Under the pieces are notes generated by a model. That model was not told the DNA's origin. It ran no database searches and saw only the letters and a list, made by a program, of their open reading frames with translations. Of a DNA stretch of 64,000 bases, positions 1 to 8,779 are shown in pieces (the first letter of the stretch is position 1; the number at the start of each line of letters is the position of its first letter). Both the position numbers and the translations under genes were made by a program. The stretch is from Streptomyces sp. NBC_00568 (GTDB lineage Bacteria; Actinomycetota; Actinomycetes; Streptomycetales; Streptomycetaceae), in assembly GCF_026341855.1 (NCBI RefSeq), contig NZ_JAPENW010000001.1, positions 3,401,001 through 3,465,000 of the forward strand, given 5' to 3'.

Positions 1-199
1 ACGTCTGGTTCCTCCTCGGTCCCTGCGAGGACGTTTGCGGCACTGCTCTGTACGTGCGGTTCCCGCGCCCCTGGGATCCGCTGCACGTCCGGAGCCCCGT
101 ACACCTGCGGTTTCCCGCTTCGTATACAACGCTTCCGAAAGCACAAAAGGACCCGGGGGCTACTCTGCCCGAGTCCTCATGCCCAGCAGAATAGCCCAC

Positions 200-1081
200 A
201 TGAGCTCAGGTCCGGCAGGTCAAGTGACGCGATCTTTCAATAGTCCACGCCTTGAGACAGCGTCGCGCGTCCCTTCGCGGAGGTTTCTGCGCACGGTCGA
301 CGGGGTGACGATCGATGCCGCCTACGACCCCGGAACGGGTTCTTCAGGTGACCTTGCGTTCATCGTCGCGCACGGATTCACCGGAGATCTGGACCGCCCG
401 CACGTGCGCCGGGCGGCCGGCGTCCTGGGCCGCCGTGCGGCGGTGGTCACCTTTTCCTTCCGTGGTCACGGCGGATCGGGCGGCCGTTCCACGGTCGGCG
501 ACCGCGAGATCCACGATCTGGCGGCCGCGGTCGCCTGGGCGCGTGAACTCGGGCACACCCGGATCGTGACGGTCGGCTTCTCGATGGGCGGCTCGGTGGT
601 GCTGCGGCACGCGGCGCTGTACGGGGGAGAGGGCCCGGAGCACGGTCGTGAGCCGGTGCCCGGCCGGGAGCACGAGGGGCGCACGGAGGCGCGACCGGAC
701 GCGGTGGTTTCGGTGAGCGCACCGGCCCGCTGGTACTACCGGGGCACGGCCCCTATGCGGCGGGTGCACTGGCTGGTAACCCGCCCGGCGGGCCGGGTCG
801 TGGGCCGTCTCGGCCTCGGGACCCGTATCCACCACCGCGACTGGGACCCGGTGCCGGCGTCCCCGGTCGAGTGCGTTCCGCGCATCGCGCCGACCCCGCT
901 CCTCATCGTCCACGGCGACCGGGACGGCTACTTCCCGGTGGACCACCCCCGGATGCTGGCCGAGGCCTCCGGCGGCCACGCCGACCTGTGGCTGGAGCAC
1001 GGCATGGGGCACGCCGAGAACGCCGCCGCGGACGACCTGCTCGCCCGTATCGGTGACTGGGCTCTCGCACACGCGGGCTAG
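200..1081 (+). CDS. alpha/beta hydrolase
   Basis: Predicted serine hydrolase of the alpha/beta fold, probably cytoplasmic; its substrate cannot be read from the sequence. The nucleophile elbow is G-F-S-M-G-G (serine codon near 581). The acid is probably in HGDRDGYFP and the histidine in HGMGHAE near the C-terminus, so the triad is in the usual order. The open frame extends upstream to position 35, but that part is poorly protein-like. I prefer ATG at 200; ATG at 179 is also possible because a TACTCT -10-like hexamer lies at 161-166, and neither start has a clear ribosome site. The next gene follows after about 70 bases on the same strand. Bases 1-199 show no convincing gene. Confidence 0.85.
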   Translation: MSSGPAGQVTRSFNSPRLETASRVPSRRFLRTVDGVTIDAAYDPGTGSSGDLAFIVAHGFTGDLDRPHVRRAAGVLGRRAAVVTFSFRGHGGSGGRSTVGDREIHDLAAAVAWARELGHTRIVTVGFSMGGSVVLRHAALYGGEGPEHGREPVPGREHEGRTEARPDAVVSVSAPARWYYRGTAPMRRVHWLVTRPAGRVVGRLGLGTRIHHRDWDPVPASPVECVPRIAPTPLLIVHGDRDGYFPVDHPRMLAEASGGHADLWLEHGMGHAENAAADDLLARIGDWALAHAG

Positions 1082-1149
1082 CCTGACGGGGTTCACGCGG
1101 ACACGCGCGCGGACGACCACAGACACCGGATCGCTGATTGAGGGACGAG

Positions 1150-1404
1150 ATGGCAAAGGGCACGGTGCGTTACTGGGCCGCCGCCAAGGCCGCGGCAGGC
1201 GTCGCCGAGGAGCCGTACGAGGCGGGCACGCTCGCCGAGGCACTCGACGCTGCCCGCGAACGACACCCCGGCGAACTCGTCCGCGTCCTGCGGCGATGCT
1301 CGTTCCTCATCGACGGTGATCCCGTGGGTACCCGAGGGCATGAGACGGTACGGCTGGCCGAGGGCGGCACGGTCGAGGTGCTCCCGCCGTTCGCAGGAGG
1401 GTGA
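1150..1404 (+). CDS. MoaD/ThiS family ubiquitin-like sulfur carrier
   Basis: Small (84 residues) beta-grasp protein ending in the Gly-Gly tail (PFAGG) that is adenylated and thiocarboxylated in MoaD/ThiS carriers. Such proteins donate sulfur to molybdopterin, thiamine or other cofactors. No molybdopterin or thiamine gene is adjacent, so the pathway is open. ATG 1150 follows a GAGGGACGAG ribosome site; the frame opens slightly earlier at GTG 1138, which is less likely. The stop codon overlaps a GTG of the next frame (GTGA), which suggests coupled translation with the downstream membrane protein. Confidence 0.85.
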   Translation: MAKGTVRYWAAAKAAAGVAEEPYEAGTLAEALDAARERHPGELVRVLRRCSFLIDGDPVGTRGHETVRLAEGGTVEVLPPFAGG

Positions 1405-1412
1405 GCGAGACG

Positions 1413-2615
1413 ATGAGCAACCAGCCGTACGAGGGTCAGTACGAGGGGTACGACCCGTATCAGCAGCAGCAGCAGCCGCAGCAGCAACAGCCGCAGCGGC
1501 AGTCCCAGCGGCAACAGCCCCAGCAGCAGCCCGAGTGGCAGCAGCACACCCAGCAGTGGGAGGGGCAGACCTGGGAGACGCAGGCGCAGACTCCGGTCTC
1601 CGCGGCGGACACCGCGTATCTGCCCCCGCAGGGCTACCAGTCCTACGGCGAGCCCCAGGGGTACGGCGGCGCCGTGGGAGACCCCCTGCCGCCCGAGGCC
1701 CCGGAGCAGCCCTGGACCCCTGAGCACGCGCAGGCCGCCCCCGGGGCACCCGGCACCGACGGCCGGGCCGACCCCTCCCGTCCCGGCGCGACGCTCCGCG
1801 AGAGCGCGAGCGAGGCCGGCGGGGGGTACGGCCCCGCGACCGTCACGGGCAACGCCCGGATCACCGACGCCCAGCGCGCCCGCGCCGAGGGACGGTCGCC
1901 GATCATCGAGCCCGGGATGCAGCCTGCCGCGCTGACGGCGGTGCTCGCGCTGCTGCTCTCCGGGGCGGCGGCGATCGGGGAGTACGCGCTCGTCGTCCCG
2001 CTCGTCCTGCTCCAGGCCGTCACCGCGGCGGGTTGGTTCCGGCTGAACGGGATGTGGCCCGCCCGGCAGGGCATCGCGCTGGCGTTCGCCGGTGCGCTGA
2101 CCGCGGACGTCGCGCTGCTCGCCGCGGGCCGGGAGAACGCGCCGGCCGCGATCCTCGGCACCCTCGGTGTCTGGGTGCTGCTGACCCTCGTGCTGCAACT
2201 GCGCAGCCACGCCGACCCGGACACCCGGATGTACGGCCTGATGGCGACCGTCGTCTCCGCGGCACTGTCGATCATCGCGACCGGGCATCTGGCGGCCGAG
2301 CCGGACGCCGTGACGGTGGGCGCCGCCGCGGTCGCCGTGGCGATCCTGGCCCGCGCGCTGCCGCTGCCCACGGCCGCCTCCGTGGTCGTCGCGCTGCTGG
2401 CCGCCGCGGGCGCCGGCATCGCGGTCGGCGGAATGACGGACCTGGGCACGCAGGGCGCCTTCCTGGGCCTCGGCGCGGGTGTGTGCGCGCTGATCGGGCA
2501 CCGGGTGGCGAGCTACGACTACCCGTCCCGCTTCGTCCACTTCACCGCGGGTGTGGCGCTGCCGCTGGCCGCCGCCGCTCCGGCGGTCTACCTGCTGGGC
2601 CGCGCGCTGGGCTGA
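1413..2615 (+). CDS. Gln-rich, multi-pass membrane protein of unknown function
   Basis: I do not recognise a named family. The first 60 residues are very rich in glutamine (runs such as QQQQQPQQQQ), followed by a Pro/Gly/Glu-rich segment to about residue 160. The second half is hydrophobic with about seven or eight membrane helices (AALTAVLALLLSGAAAI, EYALVVPLVLLQAV and so on). The N-terminal tail is therefore probably a disordered cytoplasmic extension. ATG 1413 is chosen because AGGAGG (1395-1400) precedes it; a GTG at 1401 touches that ribosome site and is unlikely. It is probably co-transcribed with the MoaD/ThiS gene, and the operon ends at a strong hairpin. Confidence 0.7.
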   Translation: MSNQPYEGQYEGYDPYQQQQQPQQQQPQRQSQRQQPQQQPEWQQHTQQWEGQTWETQAQTPVSAADTAYLPPQGYQSYGEPQGYGGAVGDPLPPEAPEQPWTPEHAQAAPGAPGTDGRADPSRPGATLRESASEAGGGYGPATVTGNARITDAQRARAEGRSPIIEPGMQPAALTAVLALLLSGAAAIGEYALVVPLVLLQAVTAAGWFRLNGMWPARQGIALAFAGALTADVALLAAGRENAPAAILGTLGVWVLLTLVLQLRSHADPDTRMYGLMATVVSAALSIIATGHLAAEPDAVTVGAAAVAVAILARALPLPTAASVVVALLAAAGAGIAVGGMTDLGTQGAFLGLGAGVCALIGHRVASYDYPSRFVHFTAGVALPLAAAAPAVYLLGRALG

Positions 2616-2688
2616 TCGGCCGTTCCGGCCGTTCGGATCCGGTCGTCCGGCCGCGCCGAATCGTCACAGCTGATCGACAAGCACCATG

Positions 2689-2713
2689 AAGGGCCCCCGT
2701 TCCGGGGGCCCTT
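2689..2713 (+). terminator. rho-independent-type hairpin
   Basis: An 11-bp perfect inverted repeat (AAGGGCCCCCG / CGGGGGCCCTT) with a 3-base loop lies between two same-strand genes. There is no T tract, as is common in Streptomyces terminators. Confidence 0.75.
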
Positions 2714-2785
2714 CGGGGTTAGGCTCACGCTCGGCGGCCACTCGGCTGTCCGGACGGGGCCGTCAAAGGTGGGGGAACACCGAGC

Positions 2786-3529
2786 ATGCGCGCACTGCGA
2801 ATAACCCTGATTCTCTTCGTCATTCTCGGCGGTCTGTTCGTGCTGGCCGACCGGGTGGCGGTCGGGTTCGCGGAGGACGAGGCGGCGGACCGGATCAGGA
2901 CCACCGAGGGCCTCGCGGCCACCCCCGACGTGTCCATCGGGGGCTTCCCCTTCCTCACCCAGGTCGTCGGCGGCGAGCTCGACGACGTGACGATCGGCAT
3001 CAAGAACTACGAGGCGTCGACGGGCGGCACGGACTCCGCCGCCGGCACGATCCGCATCGACGACCTCAACGCCGAGATGCACGGCGTCGCCTTCAGCGGC
3101 GACTACAGCTCCGCCACCGCCAACAGCGCCACGGGCACCGCGTCGATCACGTACGCCGAGTTGCTCAAGGCCGCGAAGTCCGAGCCCGTGGACGTCGGGT
3201 TCGGCATCAAGACCCAGGTCACCGGCCTCTCCTACGGCGGTGACGGCAAGGTCAAGGTCGCCGTCGCGGTGACGATCCCCGGCGCCAAGTCGTCCCGGAC
3301 GCTCTCGGTGCTCAGCTCCGTCGCGGTCTCCGGCGACACGGTGAAGGTGCACGCCGACTCCCTGCCCAAGCTGGGCGTCCAGCTCGCCGAGGGCAAGATC
3401 CGCTCGATCACCGACTTCCAGCAGAAGATCGACGAACTGCCCGGCGGCATCAAGCTCGACAAGGTCGAGGCGGCCCCGGGCGGCGTCGAGATCTCGGTGA
3501 AGGGTTCGGACGTCCGGCTGGTCGGGTAG
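2786..3529 (+). CDS. DUF2993 (LmeA-like) family protein
   Basis: A 247-residue protein starting with one hydrophobic segment (MRALRITLILFVILGGLFVLADR), which acts as a signal anchor and puts the rest outside the membrane. The body matches the actinobacterial DUF2993 family by the early pattern PDVSIGGFPFLTQVVGGEL followed by a DVTI strand. In mycobacteria the family member LmeA is a phospholipid-binding envelope protein needed for lipomannan maturation; that role here is only analogy. ATG 2786 is preceded by GGTGGGGG. It stands alone between a terminator and a long gap. Confidence 0.8.
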   Translation: MRALRITLILFVILGGLFVLADRVAVGFAEDEAADRIRTTEGLAATPDVSIGGFPFLTQVVGGELDDVTIGIKNYEASTGGTDSAAGTIRIDDLNAEMHGVAFSGDYSSATANSATGTASITYAELLKAAKSEPVDVGFGIKTQVTGLSYGGDGKVKVAVAVTIPGAKSSRTLSVLSSVAVSGDTVKVHADSLPKLGVQLAEGKIRSITDFQQKIDELPGGIKLDKVEAAPGGVEISVKGSDVRLVG

Positions 3530-3883
3530 AAGGCCCTACCGGACGGGCCGGGTGGCAGGCTCCACCGGGCCGGCCCGGTCGTCGGTCCTGCCGTCGGTCC
3601 CGCCGGATTCCCCTGGCAGATGGCCCTGCCGGGGCTGATCCCGCAGATCGCCCGGCCTCACCGGGCGGCTCCGGTGGAAGTCCCTTCGGAGGGCGGCTGT
3701 CCGAAAGGCGAGACGGCCCCGTCCGTACCGCAGATGCGCTGTCGATGTGGCGACCGATACAGGCCCCCGGAACCCGTGCGGGCCGGGCCCCGACAGTGCA
3801 CGCGTACCACTATTCGGACGATCGCGTCTCAATATACGACACACCGGTGACATGCCCGCCTGTCCGTCCCTACGATCGGACCC
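3530..3883. other. intergenic region upstream of the sulfur leader ORF
   Basis: No gene is visible in these 354 bases. The left part has short GC-rich inverted repeats just after the DUF2993 stop that may terminate transcription. The right part (about 3790-3880) is less GC-rich and should hold the promoter for the leader peptide and sulfurtransferase operon. Confidence 0.4.
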
Positions 3884-3964
3884 ATGAAGCGACAGGCGGA
3901 TCTCACGAAGCGGCGGGCAGTAGACCTGTGCCGCGTCGCCGCCATGCTCTGTCGCACCTTCTGA
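3884..3964 (+). CDS. 26-residue Cys-containing putative leader peptide
   Basis: A short ORF, MKRQADLTKRRAVDLCRVAAMLCRTF, lies 148 bases upstream of the sulfurtransferase. It carries the V-D-L-C-R-V-A-x-x-L-C pattern of the actinobacterial putative leader peptides found ahead of sulfur-assimilation genes, with cysteines at positions 16 and 23 flanked by arginines. The likely role is cis regulation: translation through the Cys codons senses charged tRNA-Cys and tunes the downstream operon. The 148-base gap leaves room for alternative RNA structures. The peptide pattern and location are seen directly; the attenuation mechanism is inferred from Cys-responsive leader ORFs studied in mycobacteria. 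Confidence 0.85.
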   Translation: MKRQADLTKRRAVDLCRVAAMLCRTF

Positions 3965-4111
3965 GCGGAAGCTTTCCGTCTTCCGCGAGCCGGGCCCTTG
4001 GACCTCTCTCGTCAGGGCCACCATTGCGCCGCGCAGCCCTCACCGGCCCGCATGACCGCGCACCCTCTCCATCGCACCACCCCGCCGCAACTGCCCCGGA
4101 GGAGAACGAGC

Positions 4112-4957
4112 ATGAGCCGCAGCGACGTCCTGGTAGACGCCGACTGGGTCCAGGATCACCTGGACGACCCGAACGTGGCCGTCGTCGAGGTCGACGAGGA
4201 CACGTCGGCGTACGAGAAGAACCACATCAAGAACGCCATCCGGATCGACTGGACCAAGGACCTCCAGGACCCGGTCCGCCGTGACTTCATCGACCAGGAG
4301 GGCTTCGAGGAGCTCCTCTCGTCGAAGGGCATCGGCAACGACACGCTGGTCGTCCTCTACGGCGGCAACAACAACTGGTTCGCGTCCTACGCCTACTGGT
4401 ACTTCAAGCTCTACGGCCACGAGAACGTGAAGCTGCTCGACGGCGGTCGTAAGAAGTGGGAGCTCGACTCCCGCGACCTGGTCGACGGTTCGCAGATCCC
4501 CGAGCGCGCCGCCACCGCCTACAAGGCCAAGGCCCAGAACACCTCGATCCGCGCCTTCCGTGACGACGTCGTCGCCGCGATCGGTTCGCAGAACCTGGTC
4601 GACGTCCGTTCGCCCGACGAGTTCAGCGGCAAGCTGCTCGCGCCGGCGCACCTGCCGCAGGAGCAGTCGCAGCGTCCGGGCCACGTCCCGAGCGCCCGCA
4701 ACATCCCGTGGTCGAAGAACGCCAACGACGACGGCACCTTCAAGTCGGACGACGAGCTCAAGGAGCTCTACGCCGCCGAGCAGGTCGACCTCGCCAAGGA
4801 CACGATCGCGTACTGCCGCATCGGTGAGCGTTCCGCGCTCACCTGGTTCGTGCTGCACGAGCTGCTCGGTGTGCAGAACGTCAAGAACTACGACGGCTCC
4901 TGGACCGAGTACGGCTCCCTCGTCGGCGTGCCGATCGAGCTCGGCGCCAACAAGTAA
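4112..4957 (+). CDS. sulfurtransferase (two-domain rhodanese, thiosulfate type)
   Basis: A 281-residue tandem rhodanese. The N-terminal domain is structural; the C-terminal domain carries the active-site cysteine in the loop C-R-I-G-E-R-S. It transfers sulfane sulfur, classically from thiosulfate to cyanide or thiol acceptors, and belongs to the SseA/CysA-like actinobacterial group. ATG 4112 has a perfect GGAGGAG site at 4098-4104; upstream in-frame codons belong to the leader region. It is followed 30 bases later by the DUF1416 gene, its usual Streptomyces partner, and preceded by the Cys leader peptide, so control by cysteine supply is likely. Confidence 0.93.
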   Translation: MSRSDVLVDADWVQDHLDDPNVAVVEVDEDTSAYEKNHIKNAIRIDWTKDLQDPVRRDFIDQEGFEELLSSKGIGNDTLVVLYGGNNNWFASYAYWYFKLYGHENVKLLDGGRKKWELDSRDLVDGSQIPERAATAYKAKAQNTSIRAFRDDVVAAIGSQNLVDVRSPDEFSGKLLAPAHLPQEQSQRPGHVPSARNIPWSKNANDDGTFKSDDELKELYAAEQVDLAKDTIAYCRIGERSALTWFVLHELLGVQNVKNYDGSWTEYGSLVGVPIELGANK

Positions 4958-4987
4958 CCCTCAAGGCCTGAAGGACGGAATCGAAAT

Positions 4988-5275
4988 ATGTGTGGAGCGA
5001 AGGCCGGCGGCCCCGACGCCTCGACGATCAAGCCCGGTGAGACGACGATCCAGGGTCAGGTGACCCGCGACGGCGAGCCGGTGACGGGCTACGTCCGTCT
5101 CCTGGACTCGACCGGCGAGTTCACCGCGGAGGTCCCCACCTCCGCGACGGGCCAGTTCCGCTTCTACGCGGCCGAGGGCACGTGGACCGTCCGGGCCCTG
5201 GTCCCGGGTGGCACCGCCGACCGCACGGTCGTCGCCCAGACGGGCGGCCTCGCCGAGGTCGCGATCGCCGTCTGA
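4988..5275 (+). CDS. DUF1416 domain protein
   Basis: A 95-residue protein beginning MCGAKAGGPDAS. The family is small and actinobacterial, and almost always lies directly after the sulfurtransferase gene. The sequence alternates short strands (TTIQGQVTRDGEPVTGYVRLLD, then QFRFYAAEGTWTVRALVPGG), which looks like a transthyretin/carboxypeptidase-regulatory-type beta sandwich. One N-terminal cysteine (residue 2) may be functional. A role in sulfur transfer is guilt by association only. A long hairpin ends the operon. Confidence 0.9.
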   Translation: MCGAKAGGPDASTIKPGETTIQGQVTRDGEPVTGYVRLLDSTGEFTAEVPTSATGQFRFYAAEGTWTVRALVPGGTADRTVVAQTGGLAEVAIAV

Positions 5276-5313
5276 ACGGCAGACCGCCGTCCGTGACGGC
5301 AGTCGACTGAACG

Positions 5314-5373
5314 GCCGAAGGGCCGCACCCCCGGGGGTTGGACGCTTACCGGATCGGGGTGCGGCCCTTCGGC
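5314..5373 (+). terminator. long GC-rich hairpin ending the sulfurtransferase operon
   Basis: An 18-bp perfect inverted repeat (5314-5331 with 5356-5373, arms GCCGAAGGGCCGCACCCC) with a 24-base loop follows the DUF1416 stop. Confidence 0.8.
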
Positions 5374-5454
5374 TCGTCCTGGCTTCGCCCGCCCCGTCCC
5401 TCAGGGGTCCGCCGACGCTGCGCCGGACGGGTTGTCCGGGCCTACGCTGGTGGT

Positions 5455-5718
5455 ATGTACGCGCGCAGGCGTCACCTGTACTTCGCCATGATGGGGACGT
5501 GCATCGGGCTGTTCGTCCTCGCCTGGAGCGTCGTACGGCTGTGGTCGGTTCCCGTGGCCGTCGGAATGTGCGTGGTGGCCATGGTGATCCCGCCGGTGGC
5601 CGCGATGGTGGCCAACCGGCGGGGGCCCGAGGACAGATGGTGGGACGACCCGTCCGGCGACGCCAAGTCCGACGAGTGGTGGGACGAGCTGGACGGCAAG
5701 AAACGGCGGCAGCAGTGA
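5455..5718 (+). CDS. DUF3099 domain membrane protein
   Basis: An 87-residue protein (MYARRRHLYFAMMGTC...) with two membrane helices (about residues 10-28 and 34-52) followed by an acidic, tryptophan-rich tail (EDRWWDDP, DEWWDEL). This is the typical actinobacterial DUF3099 layout, of unknown function. ATG 5455 matches family starts; the frame runs back to 5338 through the terminator, which excludes that longer form. The next gene follows after 50 bases. Confidence 0.85.
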   Translation: MYARRRHLYFAMMGTCIGLFVLAWSVVRLWSVPVAVGMCVVAMVIPPVAAMVANRRGPEDRWWDDPSGDAKSDEWWDELDGKKRRQQ

Positions 5719-5768
5719 GCCGGCGGCAGCGGTGAATCGGCGGCAGCGGTAGGAGCGGAAAAGCGTCT

Positions 5769-6161
5769 ATGTCGCGTACGAGGTTGTCCACGGTGGTGCT
5801 CGACGCGCCCGACGCCCATGAACTGGCCGACTTCTACCGGCGGCTGCTCGGATACGAGGTGCGCGCCGAGGAGCCCGACTGGGTGCTGATCGGCCCGCCG
5901 TTCGGCGGGATCGCGCTCGCCTTCGAGACCGAGCCGCTCTACACACCCCCGGTCTGGCCCGCGGGCCCGGGCGACCAGCGGATGATGCTGCACCTCGACA
6001 TCGAGGTCGACGATCTGGCCGAGGAGACCGCCCACGCCGTCGGCCAGGGCGCCCGGCTCGCCGACCACCAGCCCCAGGATGACGTACGGGTGCTCTTCGA
6101 CCCGGCGGGCCACCCCTTCTGCCTCTGGGTGGACACGCGCGGGAGGCGCGGACGCGGCTAG
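5769..6161 (+). CDS. VOC superfamily (glyoxalase-like) protein
   Basis: A 130-residue vicinal-oxygen-chelate protein. The first repeat has the typical helix DAPDAHELADFYRRLLGYEV and the second has MMLHLDIEVDDL; it ends FDPAGHPFCLWVD. The metal site in such proteins uses His/Glu residues on these strands; HLDI and the terminal GHPFCLW segment are candidates. The substrate is unknown: family members act as glyoxalases, dioxygenases or antibiotic-binding proteins. It starts at ATG 5769. Confidence 0.85.
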   Translation: MSRTRLSTVVLDAPDAHELADFYRRLLGYEVRAEEPDWVLIGPPFGGIALAFETEPLYTPPVWPAGPGDQRMMLHLDIEVDDLAEETAHAVGQGARLADHQPQDDVRVLFDPAGHPFCLWVDTRGRRGRG

Positions 6162-6239
6162 TAGAGCGCGGGCGCGGCCGGCAGAGGCGCGGGCGCGGTC
6201 GGCAGAGGCGCGGGCGCCGTGAGCCGGGGCGCGGTGCCG

Positions 6240-6602
6240 TCAGTAGACCAGCGCCTGTGTCCCGTCCGCCATCGCCTCCTGCACGAACACCTGCGCCCCC
6301 GCGATCCGTACGCCCTCCAGGACGTCCTTCTCCGTGATGTCGCGCCGGGCCGCGCACTGGGTGCACAGGGTGATGCGTCCGGCCGCCAGGATCGAGTCGA
6401 TCAGATCGGGCAGCGGCGCCGCGTGCGGCAGCTCGAACTCCGTGGCGCGGCCCGGCAGCGCGAACCACGCGGACTCGCCGGTCAGCCACAGGGAGACCTC
6501 GACGCCACTGGCCACGGCCACCGCCGCGACGGTGAACGCCTGTGAGCAGCGCTCCGGGGCATCGGCCCCCGCCGTCACCTTGATCACGAGCTTGTTCGCC
6601 AT
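6240..6602 (-). CDS. DsrE family protein
   Basis: A 120-residue DsrE-like protein (MANKLVIKVTAG...). It has the Rossmann-like strand-helix start, a central segment with CTQCAARRDI, and no membrane helix. DsrE-family proteins often relay sulfur through a cysteine. The C-x-x-C pair here could do so, but this is inference; it is near other sulfur-handling genes (the sulfurtransferase at 4.1 kb). Upstream ATGs in frame (to 6632) precede it, and I chose 6602 because homologues start MANKLV. It is convergent with the VOC gene. Confidence 0.8.
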   Translation of the reverse strand: MANKLVIKVTAGADAPERCSQAFTVAAVAVASGVEVSLWLTGESAWFALPGRATEFELPHAAPLPDLIDSILAAGRITLCTQCAARRDITEKDVLEGVRIAGAQVFVQEAMADGTQALVY

Positions 6603-6716
6603 GGCCGCCATGGTATTCCGAATCGTGATCATCGCCAGGGCAACCCCATGTATGGGTCATGGGTCTCCTGTGCGCGCGGATACGGAATCCGTGCTTCACG
6701 TTCGTGGGGGGACGTC

Positions 6717-7799
6717 TTGGTAGTACCCGAACGACCCGAAACACCGGAAAGACCGAGCGTGTCCGAGGGCGCGCCGATTGTCGATCCCGGTACGACACCG
6801 CGTGAGCCGGCCCGGCCCGCGCCGACCGAGGAATCTTCGGCCCCGGCCCCGGCTGCGGCATCGGCAGAGCCCACGCCGGTTGTGAAGTCCGCAGAGCCCG
6901 CGAAACCCGTGAAGTCCGAGGAACCCGTGGCCCCTGCCGAGCAGTCGGCTCCTGCGGCTCCTGCGGCTCCTGCGGCTCCTGCGGCTCCTGCGGCTCCTGC
7001 GGTGCCCGTGGCGCCCGTGGAGGCGGTGGGCTCGGCGGTGTCCGTCGAGTCCGTCCAGCCGGTCCCCGATGACGCCCCGGCCGTACCGCGTGCGCGTCGG
7101 CGCGGCCGTACGGCCCTGCTCATCGCCACGGCCGCCGTGCTCGGTCTCGTCGCCGGGACCTGCACCGGATTCCTGGTCCAGGCCGACCGCGAGCCCACCA
7201 AGCTGCCCTCGTTGTCGCAGCCGGTGGTGTCCCAGGCCAAGGGCGGAGGCCCCGAGCCGCTGTCCGCCGCCCAGGACCACCGGGTGAGGACGGACGGCGA
7301 CCTGCGCAAGCTGCTGGTCAAGCGGCCGCACGGTTCCCGGGACCTCGAATACGCGGTCGGTGACGACGGCTGGATGGACCTGCCGCAGTACGCGGACGCC
7401 TACGAGAAGCCCGTCACCGCCTTCGCCGACCTCCTCGCCGAGGAGTTCCGCCGCGCGGCCGTCACCGGATGGCAGCAGGGCAGTACCTATGCCGTGGAGG
7501 TCCGCCTGGTGCAGTTCCGCCAGGAGGAGACCCTCGAAGCCGCCGACGCCTCGGAGAGCGGGCACTACTGGGCGGAGAAGGAGGCCGGCACCCGTAGCTG
7601 GCCGGTCCCCGGCACCGGTGACGGCATGGCGTACGTCCACACCCGGCCCGACAGGGAGCCGGGTTACCTCCCGGTGTACTCGGCGGAGGCGCACGCCTGG
7701 CGCGGTGACATCCACATGGAGATCTGGATCTACGACACCAAGCCGATCCCCAAGGAGAAGATCATGGATCTGGCCGAACGGCAGATGAGGCAGCTGTGA
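6717..7799 (+). CDS. single-pass membrane protein, paralogue 1 of 3
   Basis: About 360 residues with no recognised family. The N-terminal 120 residues are low complexity (Pro/Ala/Glu/Val; a five-fold APA-type repeat near 6955-7005). Then come basic residues and one helix (ALLIATAAVLGLVAGTCTGFLV), so the C-terminal 210 residues are outside the membrane. The start is uncertain: TTG 6717 after GGGGGGA is preferred over ATG 6648, which has no ribosome site. Its stop overlaps the GTG of the next gene (GTGA). The extracytoplasmic parts of all three genes share a layout (LRKLLVKRP / GDDGWMDL here, LRKLLLPSP / GADGWLP in gene 3), so they are diverged duplicates. Confidence 0.75.
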   Translation: MVVPERPETPERPSVSEGAPIVDPGTTPREPARPAPTEESSAPAPAAASAEPTPVVKSAEPAKPVKSEEPVAPAEQSAPAAPAAPAAPAAPAAPAVPVAPVEAVGSAVSVESVQPVPDDAPAVPRARRRGRTALLIATAAVLGLVAGTCTGFLVQADREPTKLPSLSQPVVSQAKGGGPEPLSAAQDHRVRTDGDLRKLLVKRPHGSRDLEYAVGDDGWMDLPQYADAYEKPVTAFADLLAEEFRRAAVTGWQQGSTYAVEVRLVQFRQEETLEAADASESGHYWAEKEAGTRSWPVPGTGDGMAYVHTRPDREPGYLPVYSAEAHAWRGDIHMEIWIYDTKPIPKEKIMDLAERQMRQL

Positions 7800-8779
7800 G
7801 CGAGAACCATGTCGAGACTCCCGCTGGAAGCCTCGCCGGGGTTTCCAGCGAGGCCGCCGGCGAGAACTCCACGGCCGTCTCCACCGAGAACTCCACCGAG
7901 AACTCCGGCGAGAACTCCGGCGAGAACTCCGGCGAGAACTCCGGCGAGAACTCCGGCGAGAACTCCGGCGGGGGTCCCGCCCAGAGCTTCGGTGAGCCCG
8001 CCGGTGAGCCCGCCGCGGGTGACAGCGCCGTGCCCAGGAAGCGGCTGCGCCGGGGCCGTATCGCCGCGGTCTCCGGTGCCGTCCTGCTGCTCGGTGCCGT
8101 CGTCGCCGGTGTCGGCCACACCGTCGTGACCGTGGACGAGGCCGACCGTGACCCGGGGAAGCCCACCTGGCATTTCCCGAAGGCCGTGAAGGACAAGAAG
8201 CCGAAGGCCGCCACCGGCCTGGAGGGCATGCTCCTGCCCTACGACGAGGGCTACACGCGCGGCCCGGACCTCGGTGAGTTCGGGTCCGGCACCGAACTGA
8301 CCGGCCGCCAGGCCGCCGCGGTGCGCAAGGAGGCGATCAGCGGGCTGCCGCGCACCCAGCGGCGGCAGTTGGAGAAGCGGATCGACGAGCAGCACATCAA
8401 GGGCATGGTGATGCGCAGCTACCTGAGCTCCGACCCGTATGCCGTCTACAAGAAGAAGTCCTTCATCGTCAGCGTCACGCTGTCCCAGATGGAGAACCAG
8501 CGGACCGTGCGGGAGATCTCGGCGGGACAGAACAGGTTCTTCGACGGACTCGGGATCTTCCGGAAGGGCCCGAAGATCGAGGGGCACAAGGACGCCGGGT
8601 GCTTCCTGCCGCCCAAGGACAGTGACGAAAAGCTCGACGAGATGATCTGCTCCGCGTACGTGGGAGACGTGCTGGTGAGCGCGACGGTGTCCGGCGTCAA
8701 GCCGCTGGACAGCCAGGCCGTCTCCCGCTTCCTGGCCGCCCAGCTCGACCGGATCACGGACCCGGGGGAGGCCGTATGA
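7796..8779 (+). CDS. single-pass membrane protein, paralogue 2 of 3, with NSGE repeats
   Basis: A 327-residue protein. The cytoplasmic N-terminus holds about eight tandem E-N-S-(G/T) units (7860-7970), then a basic stretch RKRLRRGR and one membrane helix (IAAVSGAVLLLGAVVAGVGHTVV). The external domain of about 220 residues has two cysteines (GCFLPP, MICSAYVG) that may pair. The GTG start overlaps the previous stop, and its own stop overlaps the next ATG (ATGA), so the three genes are translated as one coupled unit. The function is unknown. The extracellular fold differs most from the other two copies. Confidence 0.75.
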   Translation: MSENHVETPAGSLAGVSSEAAGENSTAVSTENSTENSGENSGENSGENSGENSGENSGGGPAQSFGEPAGEPAAGDSAVPRKRLRRGRIAAVSGAVLLLGAVVAGVGHTVVTVDEADRDPGKPTWHFPKAVKDKKPKAATGLEGMLLPYDEGYTRGPDLGEFGSGTELTGRQAAAVRKEAISGLPRTQRRQLEKRIDEQHIKGMVMRSYLSSDPYAVYKKKSFIVSVTLSQMENQRTVREISAGQNRFFDGLGIFRKGPKIEGHKDAGCFLPPKDSDEKLDEMICSAYVGDVLVSATVSGVKPLDSQAVSRFLAAQLDRITDPGEAV

